Shown: positions 53,853 through 63,100 of the stretch, one piece after another
Layout: each line of letters begins with the position of its first letter
Position numbering within the stretch: position 1 is the stretch's first letter
DNA from: Carboxylicivirga caseinilyticus
Lineage (GTDB): Bacteria > Bacteroidota > Bacteroidia > Bacteroidales > Marinilabiliaceae
Direction of reading: 5' to 3'
Length of the DNA: 64,000 nucleotides
Assembly (NCBI GenBank): GCA_025499705.1
Contig: JAFMVE010000010.1
Span: forward strand, 1-64,000
Position numbers and translations under genes: made by a program
Notes under the pieces: generated by a model
Seen by the model: only the letters and a program-made list of their open reading frames with translations
Databases searched by the model: none
Told to the model about the DNA's origin: nothing

Positions 53853-55076
53853 TCAAATGTTGATTTCACGGTCTCTGAATCCCAATAAGTATAAGATAGC
53901 ATCCAAACCTATGGTAGAGATATGATTTTTAGCTGATGCCTTAACTTTTGGTTTGGCATGAAAAGCAATACCCAAACCAGCCAGTTTTAACATCGGTAAA
54001 TCGTTAGATCCATCACCTACTGCAATTACCTGATCAAGATGGATGTCTTCTTTAAAGGCCAAAAGTTTAAGTAGTTCAGCCTTTTTCTCGCCATTAACAA
54101 TTTCACCAGTATGTTTCCCGGTTAGTTTACCATCTTTAATCTCAAGTTCATTGGCAAAAACGTAATCGATATCAAGCTTGCTTTTCAGATAATTACCAAA
54201 GTAGTTGAATCCACCTGAAAGGATAGCTGTTCGGTAGCCATATTTCTTCAGTGTTTTGAAGAGGCGTTCGGCACCTTCGGTGATTGGAAGGTTTTCAGCA
54301 ATTTCCTTCATGACCGATTCGTCCAAACCTTTAAGCAGAGATACGCGTTGCTTGAAGCTTTCGTTAAAATCGATTTCACCACGCATGGCGGCTTCTGTTA
54401 TGGCAATTACTTTATCTCCAACACCAGCTTTAATAGCTAATTCGTCAATAACCTCGGTTTGGATTAGGGTAGAATCCATATCGAAACAAACCAAACGACG
54501 ATTACGACGGAAAATATTATCTGCCTGGAAAGCAATATCAATAGCGCATTCTTTTGAAATGGCCATAAACTCCTGCTTCATTTTTTCAGTGTTTCCGGGT
54601 GTTCCTCTGACTGAAAATTCAACCACTGATTTGGAATTTTCGTGATCATCATTCAGTAAAACCCTACCACTTAAACGGGTTATGTAATCGATATTCAGGC
54701 CCTGGGTTGAAATGATATCTGTAACTTTTGATAGTTGAGATGCTTTTAATTTTCGGGACAGCAGGGTGATAATAAAACGCTCTTTCCCCTGATGACCAAC
54801 CCATTCGTTGTACTTCTGTTCTGTAATTGGGGTGAATTTAATATTGATTCCCAATTCATATGATTTAAAGAGTAAGTCTTTTAATATTGGAGATGACTCG
54901 TTGGTTGACGGTACTTCAAACAAAATACCCAAACCCAGGTCTTCATGAATAACAGCCTGACCAATGTCGAGAATATTCACTTCGTAGTTGGCTAAAATAT
55001 TGGTCAATGCTGCTGTTAAACCCGGTTTATCTTCTCCGGAGATATTTAAAAGTATAATCTCTTTATTCTTGCTCAT
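53853..55076 (-). CDS. serB: Phosphoserine phosphatase with ACT domains
   Basis: 407 aa enzyme for the last step of serine synthesis. Two N-terminal ACT-like regulatory modules (about 8-80 and 95-170) precede a HAD phosphatase with the nucleophile in FDMDSTLI (about residue 200), the Ser of LSGGFNYF (about 290), and GDGSNDLPM (about 345). The last part, KPKVKASAKNHI, is typical SerB. ACT domains usually bind amino acids, so feedback by serine is likely (family knowledge). A -7 box lies 22 bases upstream. Confidence 0.94.
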   Translation of the reverse strand: MSKNKEIILLNISGEDKPGLTAALTNILANYEVNILDIGQAVIHEDLGLGILFEVPSTNESSPILKDLLFKSYELGINIKFTPITEQKYNEWVGHQGKERFIITLLSRKLKASQLSKVTDIISTQGLNIDYITRLSGRVLLNDDHENSKSVVEFSVRGTPGNTEKMKQEFMAISKECAIDIAFQADNIFRRNRRLVCFDMDSTLIQTEVIDELAIKAGVGDKVIAITEAAMRGEIDFNESFKQRVSLLKGLDESVMKEIAENLPITEGAERLFKTLKKYGYRTAILSGGFNYFGNYLKSKLDIDYVFANELEIKDGKLTGKHTGEIVNGEKKAELLKLLAFKEDIHLDQVIAVGDGSNDLPMLKLAGLGIAFHAKPKVKASAKNHISTIGLDAILYLLGFRDREINI

Positions 55077-55097
55077 GTCAGTGTAATATTAGCGCTG

Positions 55098-55105
55098 CAA
55101 AAGTA
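55098..55105 (-). promoter_or_regulatory. -7 promoter box of serB
   Basis: TACTTTTG on the minus strand, exact TAnnTTTG, 22 bases before the ATG. Confidence 0.45.
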
Positions 55106-55177
55106 ATAATTAGAAATAAAAAATGATGATAATGATTTTAAACTTTAATGACTTGTGTGATTTTTTCTAATAATTTA

Positions 55178-55837
55178 TCACAGCTTAAAACATGGACCCA
55201 TCAACAGGTGAAAAGCAACAACCGGAACCTGCGCTTTTCCATTGGAAATGGGTACGGTACCGTAACCTAAACTAACTTTAGATTCTACAGGAAGATTAAA
55301 ATGTTTACTTGTAATTAAAGGATAGTGGATAGCACCCTGAAAAGTAATGCCAGATAGATAATAACCATCGTTAAAAAGTCCTCCTTTTTCCGTATAGGTC
55401 TGGTTTCTGATTGTACTTTCAGGATGACCTATTACAGTTCCAATCCCAAGTATCAAGCTATATTTTTCTTTAACAATATGGTGGTTGATAAAAACCTGGT
55501 TATAACCATGAGATATACTGAATTGTTGGATAAGATCATTTGTGTTTTTTAGATATATTTTCAAATGATTCATTTCAATGCTCCATCCTCTCTTATTTTT
55601 GAAACTACCCAACCGATATGAATAGTAAATTGGTAGTTTAAAAGATTCGGTATTATATCTGGCAGTTATTTTAATGTTATAATAATCAGTTTGTTTAATT
55701 TTTAGAGGCATGGGAGGTATAATGGCACCTCCCGGCAGGAATTCAAATGTCCACACACGTTTATCCTGGGCGTTTATTGAACTGATACCAAGAATAAAGA
55801 ATGTTAGTAAGATGATACATTTGTTTCTTAAATCCAT
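55178..55837 (-). CDS. Secreted hypothetical protein, possible outer membrane barrel
   Basis: 219 aa, not recognised. The signal peptide is at 1-23 (ILLTFFILGISSINAQ). The body is rich in aromatic and alternating strand-like segments (YYNIKITARYNTESFKLPIYYSYR, SLILGIGTVIG) and ends in FHLLMGPCFKL. An eight-stranded barrel is plausible but unproven. It is alone between serB and the tRNAs. Confidence 0.6.
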   Translation of the reverse strand: MDLRNKCIILLTFFILGISSINAQDKRVWTFEFLPGGAIIPPMPLKIKQTDYYNIKITARYNTESFKLPIYYSYRLGSFKNKRGWSIEMNHLKIYLKNTNDLIQQFSISHGYNQVFINHHIVKEKYSLILGIGTVIGHPESTIRNQTYTEKGGLFNDGYYLSGITFQGAIHYPLITSKHFNLPVESKVSLGYGTVPISNGKAQVPVVAFHLLMGPCFKL

Positions 55838-55973
55838 GATTCGGTTTTCAATTATACATTGGAATTAAATCACTTACTTAAAGTTACCTCATTAATCGAT
55901 TAGAATCAAATACGTTTACTGTGCTGACTGGTTTAGAACACAATTTTGGGTCATGAAAAAAAGAAAAAAGTAT

Positions 55974-56003
55974 TTGTAGGTAATGAAAAAAAATTTACTT
56001 TTG
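55974..56003 (+). promoter_or_regulatory. Promoter of the tRNA-Gly/tRNA-Thr unit
   Basis: TTG (55974-55976), a 19-base spacer and TACTTTTG (55996-56003): one of the best Bacteroidota promoters in the window, 29 bases before tRNA-Gly. Confidence 0.72.
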
Positions 56004-56032
56004 TGCCGCTGTTGAAAGAAATGGCTAACATT

Positions 56033-56105
<73 letters not shown>

Positions 56106-56113
56106 CAGATATT

Positions 56114-56185
56114 GCCGATGTAGCTCAGGGGTAGAGCGCTTCCTTGGTAAGGAAGAGGTCACGAGTTCAATTCTCGTCATTGGCT
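56114..56185 (+). tRNA. tRNA-Thr (anticodon GGU)
   Basis: 72 bases without encoded CCA. Acceptor GCCGATG/CATTGGC with one G-U, D-arm TAGCTCAGGGGTAGAGC, anticodon stem CTTCC/GGAAG around TTGGTAA (anticodon GGT), and a T-arm with GTTCAATTC. It is 8 bases after tRNA-Gly and ends before a terminator. Confidence 0.95.
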
Positions 56186-56191
56186 CTGTTA

Positions 56192-56217
56192 GGGTAGGTT
56201 TTCCTACCCTTTTTTTA
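56192..56217 (+). terminator. Terminator of the tRNA unit
   Basis: GGGTAGG-tttt-CCTACCC followed by seven T residues, 7 bases after tRNA-Thr. Confidence 0.92.
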
Positions 56218-56340
56218 TTTCTCCTCGTCACTTTTTAATATGAAGCTTAGAAAAAGTGATATAATTAAATCAGGTAGCCATCTCTATCGATTGATTCTCT
56301 TGAAAATTTTGTTTTTTTGCGATGTAAAGTAATTTTTATC

Positions 56341-57630
56341 ATGAAGATGAATGGATTAAAGGCATTGTTGCCTGTTGGAATATTTCTGCTTATTTATTTG
56401 GTTCCGGGTATATTAACCGGTGATTTTTACCGAATGCCTATTTTAATCTCCTTTTTTGCAGCTGCCATTGTTGCCGTAATGATGGCTCCCGGAAAGAAGA
56501 TTGCCCATAAAATGGAGTTGTTCACAAAAGGAATGGGACACTCGGGAATCATGATGATGTGTCTGATTTTTTTAATGGCTGGTGGATTTGCTGGTTTGGC
56601 GCGTGAAGTGGGGGCTGTGGATGCTACTGTTCGTATTGGATTAAGTATATTGCCGGGTAAAGTTTTATTGGCCGGCTTATTTGTGATTGGTAGTTTTATT
56701 GCTTTATCAGTAGGTACTTCTGTTGGAACGGTAGTGGCACTTTCGCCGGTGGCACTTGAGTTAGCCGAAAAAGCTGAGTTTTCGTCAGCATTGGCACTTG
56801 GGGCAGTGATTGGTGGAGCTATGTTCGGAGATAATCTTTCAATGATTTCGGATACAACCATTGCTGCGGCACGCACCCAGGGAAGCAGCATGCGGGATAA
56901 GTTTAATATGAATATTAAGCTGGTTTTACCTGCTGCCATCTTTTCAATAATTCTTTATTTGTTTTTAGGAGGAGCAGGAGGTCATCAGGAAATCGAATTA
57001 TTACCTGGAGATTGGTTGCGTTTAGTGCCTTATCTTACGGTTCTTATTTTTGCCTTGTTGGGTGTTAATGTATTTGTGGTTTTACTGGGTGGTACAATTT
57101 TATCTGCGGCAGTTGGAATTTTATTGCCTTTGGAGGATAAAACAATGGATGCATGGCAGGTAATGACAGCCACGAGTAATGGAATGTTAGGAATGGCTGA
57201 AATAGTGGTTATTTCATTATTGGTAGGTGGGCTGGTTGAAATTGTTATGGTTAATGGTGGTATTGATTACTTGCTTCAGTCAATAGAGAAAAGAGCAAAA
57301 GGGCGGAAAGGAGCTGAGTTTACTATTGTTTTGGTGACTTCTGTTGTTAATGTCTTTACTGCGAATAATACAATTGCCATCTTAATGGGAGGTTCTATTG
57401 TGAAAAATATAGCTTCTAAGTTTAATATCGAACCTAAGCGATCGGCAAGCTTAATGGACACTGCATCATGCTTTGTGCAGGGAGCTTTACCGTATGGTGC
57501 GCAAATACTTGCTGCTGTTGGATTGGCTTCAATGGCTGTGACACCTTTTGAAATAATGCAGTTTTTATTTTATCCTTACCTGATGGGTATATCAGTTGTG
57601 GTGAGTATTTTATTAAAGAGGGATAAGTAA
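56341..57630 (+). CDS. NhaC family Na+/H+ antiporter
   Basis: 429 aa from the ATG at 56341 (MKMNGLKAL); an upstream Met at 56317 is less likely. It has about eleven hydrophobic segments. GTSVGTVVALSPVALELAEKAEF and GGAMFGDNLSMISDTTIAAARTQG (about residues 130-185) are the NhaC core. ANNTIAILMGG and FVQGALPYGAQ mark the second half. It exchanges sodium (or an organic acid in some relatives) for protons. It is a single gene ending at a two-way terminator. Confidence 0.86.
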   Translation: MKMNGLKALLPVGIFLLIYLVPGILTGDFYRMPILISFFAAAIVAVMMAPGKKIAHKMELFTKGMGHSGIMMMCLIFLMAGGFAGLAREVGAVDATVRIGLSILPGKVLLAGLFVIGSFIALSVGTSVGTVVALSPVALELAEKAEFSSALALGAVIGGAMFGDNLSMISDTTIAAARTQGSSMRDKFNMNIKLVLPAAIFSIILYLFLGGAGGHQEIELLPGDWLRLVPYLTVLIFALLGVNVFVVLLGGTILSAAVGILLPLEDKTMDAWQVMTATSNGMLGMAEIVVISLLVGGLVEIVMVNGGIDYLLQSIEKRAKGRKGAEFTIVLVTSVVNVFTANNTIAILMGGSIVKNIASKFNIEPKRSASLMDTASCFVQGALPYGAQILAAVGLASMAVTPFEIMQFLFYPYLMGISVVVSILLKRDK

Positions 57631-57635
57631 TAACC

Positions 57636-57670
57636 AATAAAAAAGCAGAATCAAACCGATTCTGCTTTTT
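57636..57670. terminator. Bidirectional terminator between nhaC-type gene and hflC
   Basis: AAAAAGCAGAATC-aaacc-GATTCTGCTTTTT, a 13 bp perfect stem with T runs on both strands. It ends both convergent units. Confidence 0.92.
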
Positions 57671-57688
57671 ATTAGAGTTAAAATATTT

Positions 57689-58633
57689 TTATCTCATCGA
57701 TTTCAAATATTTGAAAAATTCACTGTCGGTTGACAAGATGATGTGCGTCTGACTGTCAAAAGTTTTCTGATAAGCTTCCATTGATTTCATAAAGCCATAT
57801 AATTCCCTTGAAGCAGGTGTTTTATCATAAGCTTCAGCATAAATGCGGGCAGCTTCACCATCAGCACGTCCTTTAATTTCTTCTGCTGTTTTGTATGCTT
57901 CAGAAACAATTCTTCTTAGTTCACGTTCTTTTTCACCATTGATATTTGAAGCTTCACCTTGTCCTTCTGATTTGAATTTATCGGCAATTCGGTTACGCTC
58001 ACTTTTCATACGCTCATATACCTGGTTTTGTACTTCCTGAACGTAATTGATTCTTTTGAAACGAAAATCCAGAATAGCTATTCCTAAATCTTTGGCTTGT
58101 TCATTGGCTGACTTTTGAATCATTTCCTGAATTTTATCTCTTCCCACTTTAATAGTAGCTAAACTATCACCAATCAGTTCTCCTATCACACCCGACGAAA
58201 CTGGAGTGCGGTTGCTTGAACGTACAGCTTCTTCGATATTGTGTTTGGCAATATAATTACGTGTTTCTCCATCCAGAATGTCATCGATACGAGAAATGGC
58301 ACCTCTCTCATTGGTTAAACGTTTGAAGAACTGCAGGGGATCAACAATTTGCCAGCGGGCATAAGTATCCACAAAAATAAATTTCTTGTCTTTGGTTGGA
58401 ACCTGGTTGGGATCACCATCCCATTCAAGGTAACGCTTATCAAAGAAATGAGTGGTTTGAATGAACGGAATTTTAAATTTGATTCCAGGTGTCACGATAG
58501 GCTCACCTACCGGCTTACCAAATTGTGTTACCACAACCTGTTCAGCTTCATTAACTACATAGGTGCCTGTTGATAGCACGAACAATACAATAGCACCTAA
58601 AACGATATATATGATGAATTTCTTATTGCCCAT
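57689..58633 (-). CDS. hflC: HflC, membrane protease modulator
   Basis: 314 aa SPFH/band-7 protein from the ATG at 58633 (MGNKKFIIYIVLG). A longer frame to 58717 would run well into hflK and is disfavoured. One N-terminal membrane helix is followed by the SPFH domain (about 30-220) with VDTYARWQIVDPLQFF and a coiled coil rich in Ala/Glu (about 220-290). It forms the HflKC cage that restrains FtsH in E. coli. It overlaps the end of hflK by 11 bases. Confidence 0.94.
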   Translation of the reverse strand: MGNKKFIIYIVLGAIVLFVLSTGTYVVNEAEQVVVTQFGKPVGEPIVTPGIKFKIPFIQTTHFFDKRYLEWDGDPNQVPTKDKKFIFVDTYARWQIVDPLQFFKRLTNERGAISRIDDILDGETRNYIAKHNIEEAVRSSNRTPVSSGVIGELIGDSLATIKVGRDKIQEMIQKSANEQAKDLGIAILDFRFKRINYVQEVQNQVYERMKSERNRIADKFKSEGQGEASNINGEKERELRRIVSEAYKTAEEIKGRADGEAARIYAEAYDKTPASRELYGFMKSMEAYQKTFDSQTHIILSTDSEFFKYLKSMR

Positions 58634-59621
58634 TGTTTGAATTCTTTTGTTGTGAAAGTTGCATTTGAAGTAATGGCAATACACTATTGCCTTTTTGATC
58701 GGTGATGATTTTTTCACCTAATTTAGGAATGACTGACTCCATTGTTTCAAGATAGATACGCTTTTTTGTTACTTCAGGAGCCTTCACATATTCGGTATAT
58801 AAGGCATTAAAACGGGCTACATCTCCCTTTGCGTTATTCACACGTTCCGAAGCATAACCTTCAGCCATTTGAATGGTCTCCTTGGCTTGTCCTGCAGCTT
58901 TAGGAATTACTTTGTTGTATTCTGCTTTTGCCTGGTTAATCAACGTTTCTTTTTCTTGTTGAGCCTCATTTACAGAATTAAATGCAGCTTTAACCGGTTC
59001 CGGAGGATTCACATCCTGTAACACCACCTGTTCGATTTTTACTCCAAGGGAATATTCCCGACAAACTTTCTGCATCAGCTCCTGCAGTTTACTGCTGATT
59101 TCAGTTCTACCAACAGTTAAAACTTCGTTAACAGTGCGATCTCCCACTATCTGTCTCATAGCAGCTTCTGAAATATCACGTAATGTGGTTTCTGGGTTGC
59201 GGACTTTAAAAAGATAGTTATATGCATTGTCTATTCGATATTGAACAACCCACTCTACATCAGCAAGGTTTAAGTCACCAGTTAACATGAGTGATTCATC
59301 TGTTGTTCCTCTGCGCGTGTATTCAGTTCGTATTCCCGGATTGGTTGTTCTGAAACCAAACTCCAGTTTTTGCTGTCGTTCAACAGGTACTTTATATACC
59401 GACTCCATAAATGGAATCTTATAATTTAATCCCGGATCTACAGTTCTTTGATATTTACCAAATTGAACAATAACGCCCACTTCTTCAGGGCCTACCTGAA
59501 AAAAAGCTGTTGATAGTAAGATGGCCACAATAACCACCAGAACAACCGCTTTAATGTTTTTGAATAATTTTTCCAACCAGGGATTGGAAGAATTAAGATT
59601 GGAAAATTGATTTGAACTCAT
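58623..59621 (-). CDS. hflK: HflK, membrane protease modulator
   Basis: 332 aa partner of HflC. A cytoplasmic N-tail without the Gly-rich stretch of proteobacterial HflK leads to a membrane helix (about 22-45) and the SPFH domain (VQFGKYQRTVDPGLNYKIPF, then DLNLADVEWVVQYRI and GRTEISSKLQELMQKVCREYSLGV). The tail is a coiled coil. Translation is coupled to hflC by an 11-base overlap. The 492-base gap upstream holds no other gene. Confidence 0.94.
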   Translation of the reverse strand: MSSNQFSNLNSSNPWLEKLFKNIKAVVLVVIVAILLSTAFFQVGPEEVGVIVQFGKYQRTVDPGLNYKIPFMESVYKVPVERQQKLEFGFRTTNPGIRTEYTRRGTTDESLMLTGDLNLADVEWVVQYRIDNAYNYLFKVRNPETTLRDISEAAMRQIVGDRTVNEVLTVGRTEISSKLQELMQKVCREYSLGVKIEQVVLQDVNPPEPVKAAFNSVNEAQQEKETLINQAKAEYNKVIPKAAGQAKETIQMAEGYASERVNNAKGDVARFNALYTEYVKAPEVTKKRIYLETMESVIPKLGEKIITDQKGNSVLPLLQMQLSQQKNSNNGQ

Positions 59622-60113
59622 TGAATAATATATTGAGGTTTACTACAAATGTATTCAGAAAATTATGAAATGGCAGTATAATTTCAATTAAACAAAGAAA
59701 TTACTCAGAGAATTAGAATATGGGTTTCTTTTATGAAGAATCGTATTTTTATTGAAATGGTTATGATGGATATGTGTACTATTTTCCATGTTTGAAAAAT
59801 ATCAAGATGCATAATGTAAGAGTTGATTATGTTGCTTTTTTAATGAAAAGCGCTAGTGTATCTGATATTGGGAAGAAGATGTGGTGGAGTGGTAATGTTT
59901 ATCGCCTGTAAAATAATACATGAAATAGGTTTGCCTATTAACACTCTATTCTCCTTATTGATGAGAAATTAGTAGTTATCGATAAATTTTTGACAATAAA
60001 GTATCCATCAGAAATGTACTTTTGAATTTGTTCAATACTTAATAGCTAATTAATACATATCATTCAATTGTATCATGAAACAAGAGGATGGAATATGTGC
60101 CTAAATTAATTTT
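59622..60113. other. Gene-free stretch between hflK and the PL11 lyase
   Basis: 492 bases of AT-rich DNA without a supported gene. The left part should hold the hflK promoter and the right part that of the lyase. A TACTTTTG (60017-60024) is the only good -7 candidate. No repeats or hairpins stand out. Confidence 0.5.
60017..60024 (+). promoter_or_regulatory. Candidate -7 box for the PL11 lyase gene
   Basis: TACTTTTG, exact TAnnTTTG, 90 bases before the ATG. A TTG lies 24 bases upstream, slightly too far for the usual spacing. Tentative. Confidence 0.3.
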
Positions 60114-63100
60114 ATGAAAAATCGATTTGTCCAAATCTGGATTTTATTCTTCTTTTTGATAATCTCGTCTCAGGTTTTTTCTCAGCGTAAAATGGAAAAC
60201 CTGAATCATGGCTTACTTGCTGTTAAAACCAACTCTGGTGTTCTGGTAAGTTGGCGGGTACTTGCATGGGAATTAAAAGATGTAGCCTATAATTTATATC
60301 GAGATGGATCAAAAATAAATACAACACCTATTGATGGGGCTACTAACTATTTAGATGCAACTGGTACAACAACATCAAATTATCAGTTGAAGTTAGTTAT
60401 AAAAGGTGTTGAACAAACAGAAAGTGAAAATTGTGAAGTTTGGGCACAAAATTCTCTGGATATTCCTGTAAGACCAATTGATGGTGTTTATAATACTTAC
60501 CATCTTAATGATGCTTCTGTTGGTGATTTAGATGGTGATGGTCAGTATGAAATAATTGTAAAACGTTTGGCTTTGAATAAGGATGTTTCTTCAACCGATT
60601 ATCATTATTTAGAAGCCTATAAACTTGATGGAACATTATTGTGGGCTGTTAATATGGGGCCTAATATCTATAATGATGTCGAATTTAATTTTCTGGTATA
60701 CGATTTTAATGGAGATGGTAAAGCTGAGGTTGCTTTGCGCACTTCTGATGGTTTTATTGATGGTGTAGGAGTTAATATAGGTGATGCCGATGGTGATGGA
60801 ATTACCAATTACAGATATTCTGTTTCAAGTGTTGGTTATCGTATGGAAGGACCTGATTATTTATCGGTTTTAGATGGAGAGTCGGGTGCTGAATTAGATC
60901 GTGTTAACTATATTCCACGTGGTAATATCACCGACTGGGGAAGAGATGATGGTGGTCACAGGTCAACAAAATGTATGTTCACAATAGCTTATCTGGATGG
61001 TGTTCATCCTGATATTGTTATTGGTCGTGGTATATATGAACGTATTGCTATGGCTGCCTGGTCATTCAGAGATGCTTCATTATCTCAGAAATGGTATTTC
61101 GATTCAAATAACAATCCGGCATACGCACAGCAAGGTTATCACAATCTTACACAAGGTGACGTTGACAATGATGGTTGCGATGAAATAGTTTACGGATCGA
61201 TGTGTATTGATAATGATGGAACAGGTTTGTATTCTACCGGACTGGGGCATGGTGATGCACAGCATTTGGCAGATATCAATCCTAATCGCAAAGGATTAGA
61301 GTTTTTTGGCTGTCTGGAGAATTCGGCCGGAGGTGATTACAGAGATGCAGGTACAGGTGAAATTTTATTCTATAAAAATATTGGTCGTGATATGGGACGA
61401 TGTGGTGCAGCTGATATCACACCTGATTATCCGGGCATGGAAATGTGGGGACCATCAGGTTTTCCCTTCTTAAGTTCTACAGGTTCTGAAATTACTAGCC
61501 TGACTCCACCAGGCTCAATGAACTTTTTTATCTGGTGGGATGGTGACTTGTCCCGTGAACTACTCGATCACGCATGGTACGGTGATTATGGTGTTGGTAC
61601 TATCACCAAGTATAATAATGGTGCAAATACTCAATTATTATATGCCGACGGAACCTTATCAGATAACTGGACCAAAGGTAATCCGGGACTAAGTGCTGAT
61701 ATTCTGGGTGACTGGCGCGAAGAAGTTATCTGGAGAACAAACGATAACAGTGCATTGCGTATTTATACCACTCCGTATACAACTACCGTAAAGATATATA
61801 CCTTAATGCACGACCCTCAGTATAGGGCCGCAATTGCATGGCAACCAAATTCATATAATCAACCTCCCCATCCGTCATTCTTTATCGGAAATGATATGGA
61901 TTCCATACCTCCAGCTCCTATTGTATTACCTGGGCATAAAGTATACAGTAGTGGACAATGGGATGTAAGTTCGACTTCCTGGGCACAAAATGGTACAGCT
62001 GTTTCGTTTGCTGATGGAGATAGTTTGTTGTTTGATATTTCAGGTAGTCAGTCAAATGTCGAATTAATGGGTAGTCTTTCACCTGAAGATATTCGGGTTA
62101 TCAGTCCAAATGATTTTACTTTTAGCGGAGACGGAGTTATTGCCGGAGAAACAGATTTAACAAAGGCTGGAAGTGGTAATTTAAGTATAGAAACAAATAA
62201 CATATTTTCAGGAACTACGCGTGTTTGGGAAGGGATGTTAACCTTAAGTGGAGAATTAAACAGTGCTGTTTTTGTAAAACGTTTCGCCACTTTGGCGGGT
62301 TCGGGTAAGTTTAAGAATGGAATAACACTTGAACCCTATGCTGAGTTGATAATAAGTGATCAGCAGGAGGAGGGTGATAGTCTTTTTGTAGATGACCACC
62401 TTACTTTATCAGAAAAATCAATTGTTTATATGGATTTGTCAGATGATATTGATGCTGTAACGAAAGTAAATGACATCATTATCATTAATGGAGACCTGAA
62501 TATTACCGGTGAAATTTCAGTGACCATTAATCGTCTGGATGGTAAATTAACAGCTGGTACCTATGTTTTGGCAAAATATACAGGTTCTTTTAATGGAAGT
62601 GTTGATAATGTTTCGATAAAAGGTATTCCTGGCTTACCCTATACATTAACAATTGATGCCGGAGAGGTGAAGCTTGAGGTTGCTGATACCCGTTTGCCTG
62701 GTAAAGTTGTGTGGAAAGGTTATGTTGATAAAAACTGGAACTTGTTTAATACACTCAACTGGGATAATCAGGGTGTTGAGGATTATTTCCTTGGAGAGGA
62801 TTCTGTAGTATTTGATAATACCGCTCTTCAAAATTCTGTTCTGATAAATGGTGAATATGCGGTGAGCGATTTCTTATGTGATGCTGATAATACTTTTGTT
62901 TTAGGTGGAACTGGTAAGATTGCTGGAGATGGAACTTTTACCAAAAGAGGAACCGGATTAATGGCCATTCTTAATAGCAATAGTTATACAGGCCCAACCA
63001 TAATTGAAAAAGGTACTTTACTGGTAAATACTCTTGCTAATGGAGGATACAATTCGCCAATTGGAGCCTCTTCATCCGATGCATCTAATCTTGTGATTAA

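Noticed and set aside
56427-56939. 170-codon frame antisense to the NhaC-type gene
   Set aside because: Shadow frame; the plus strand encodes a clear antiporter with conserved motifs.
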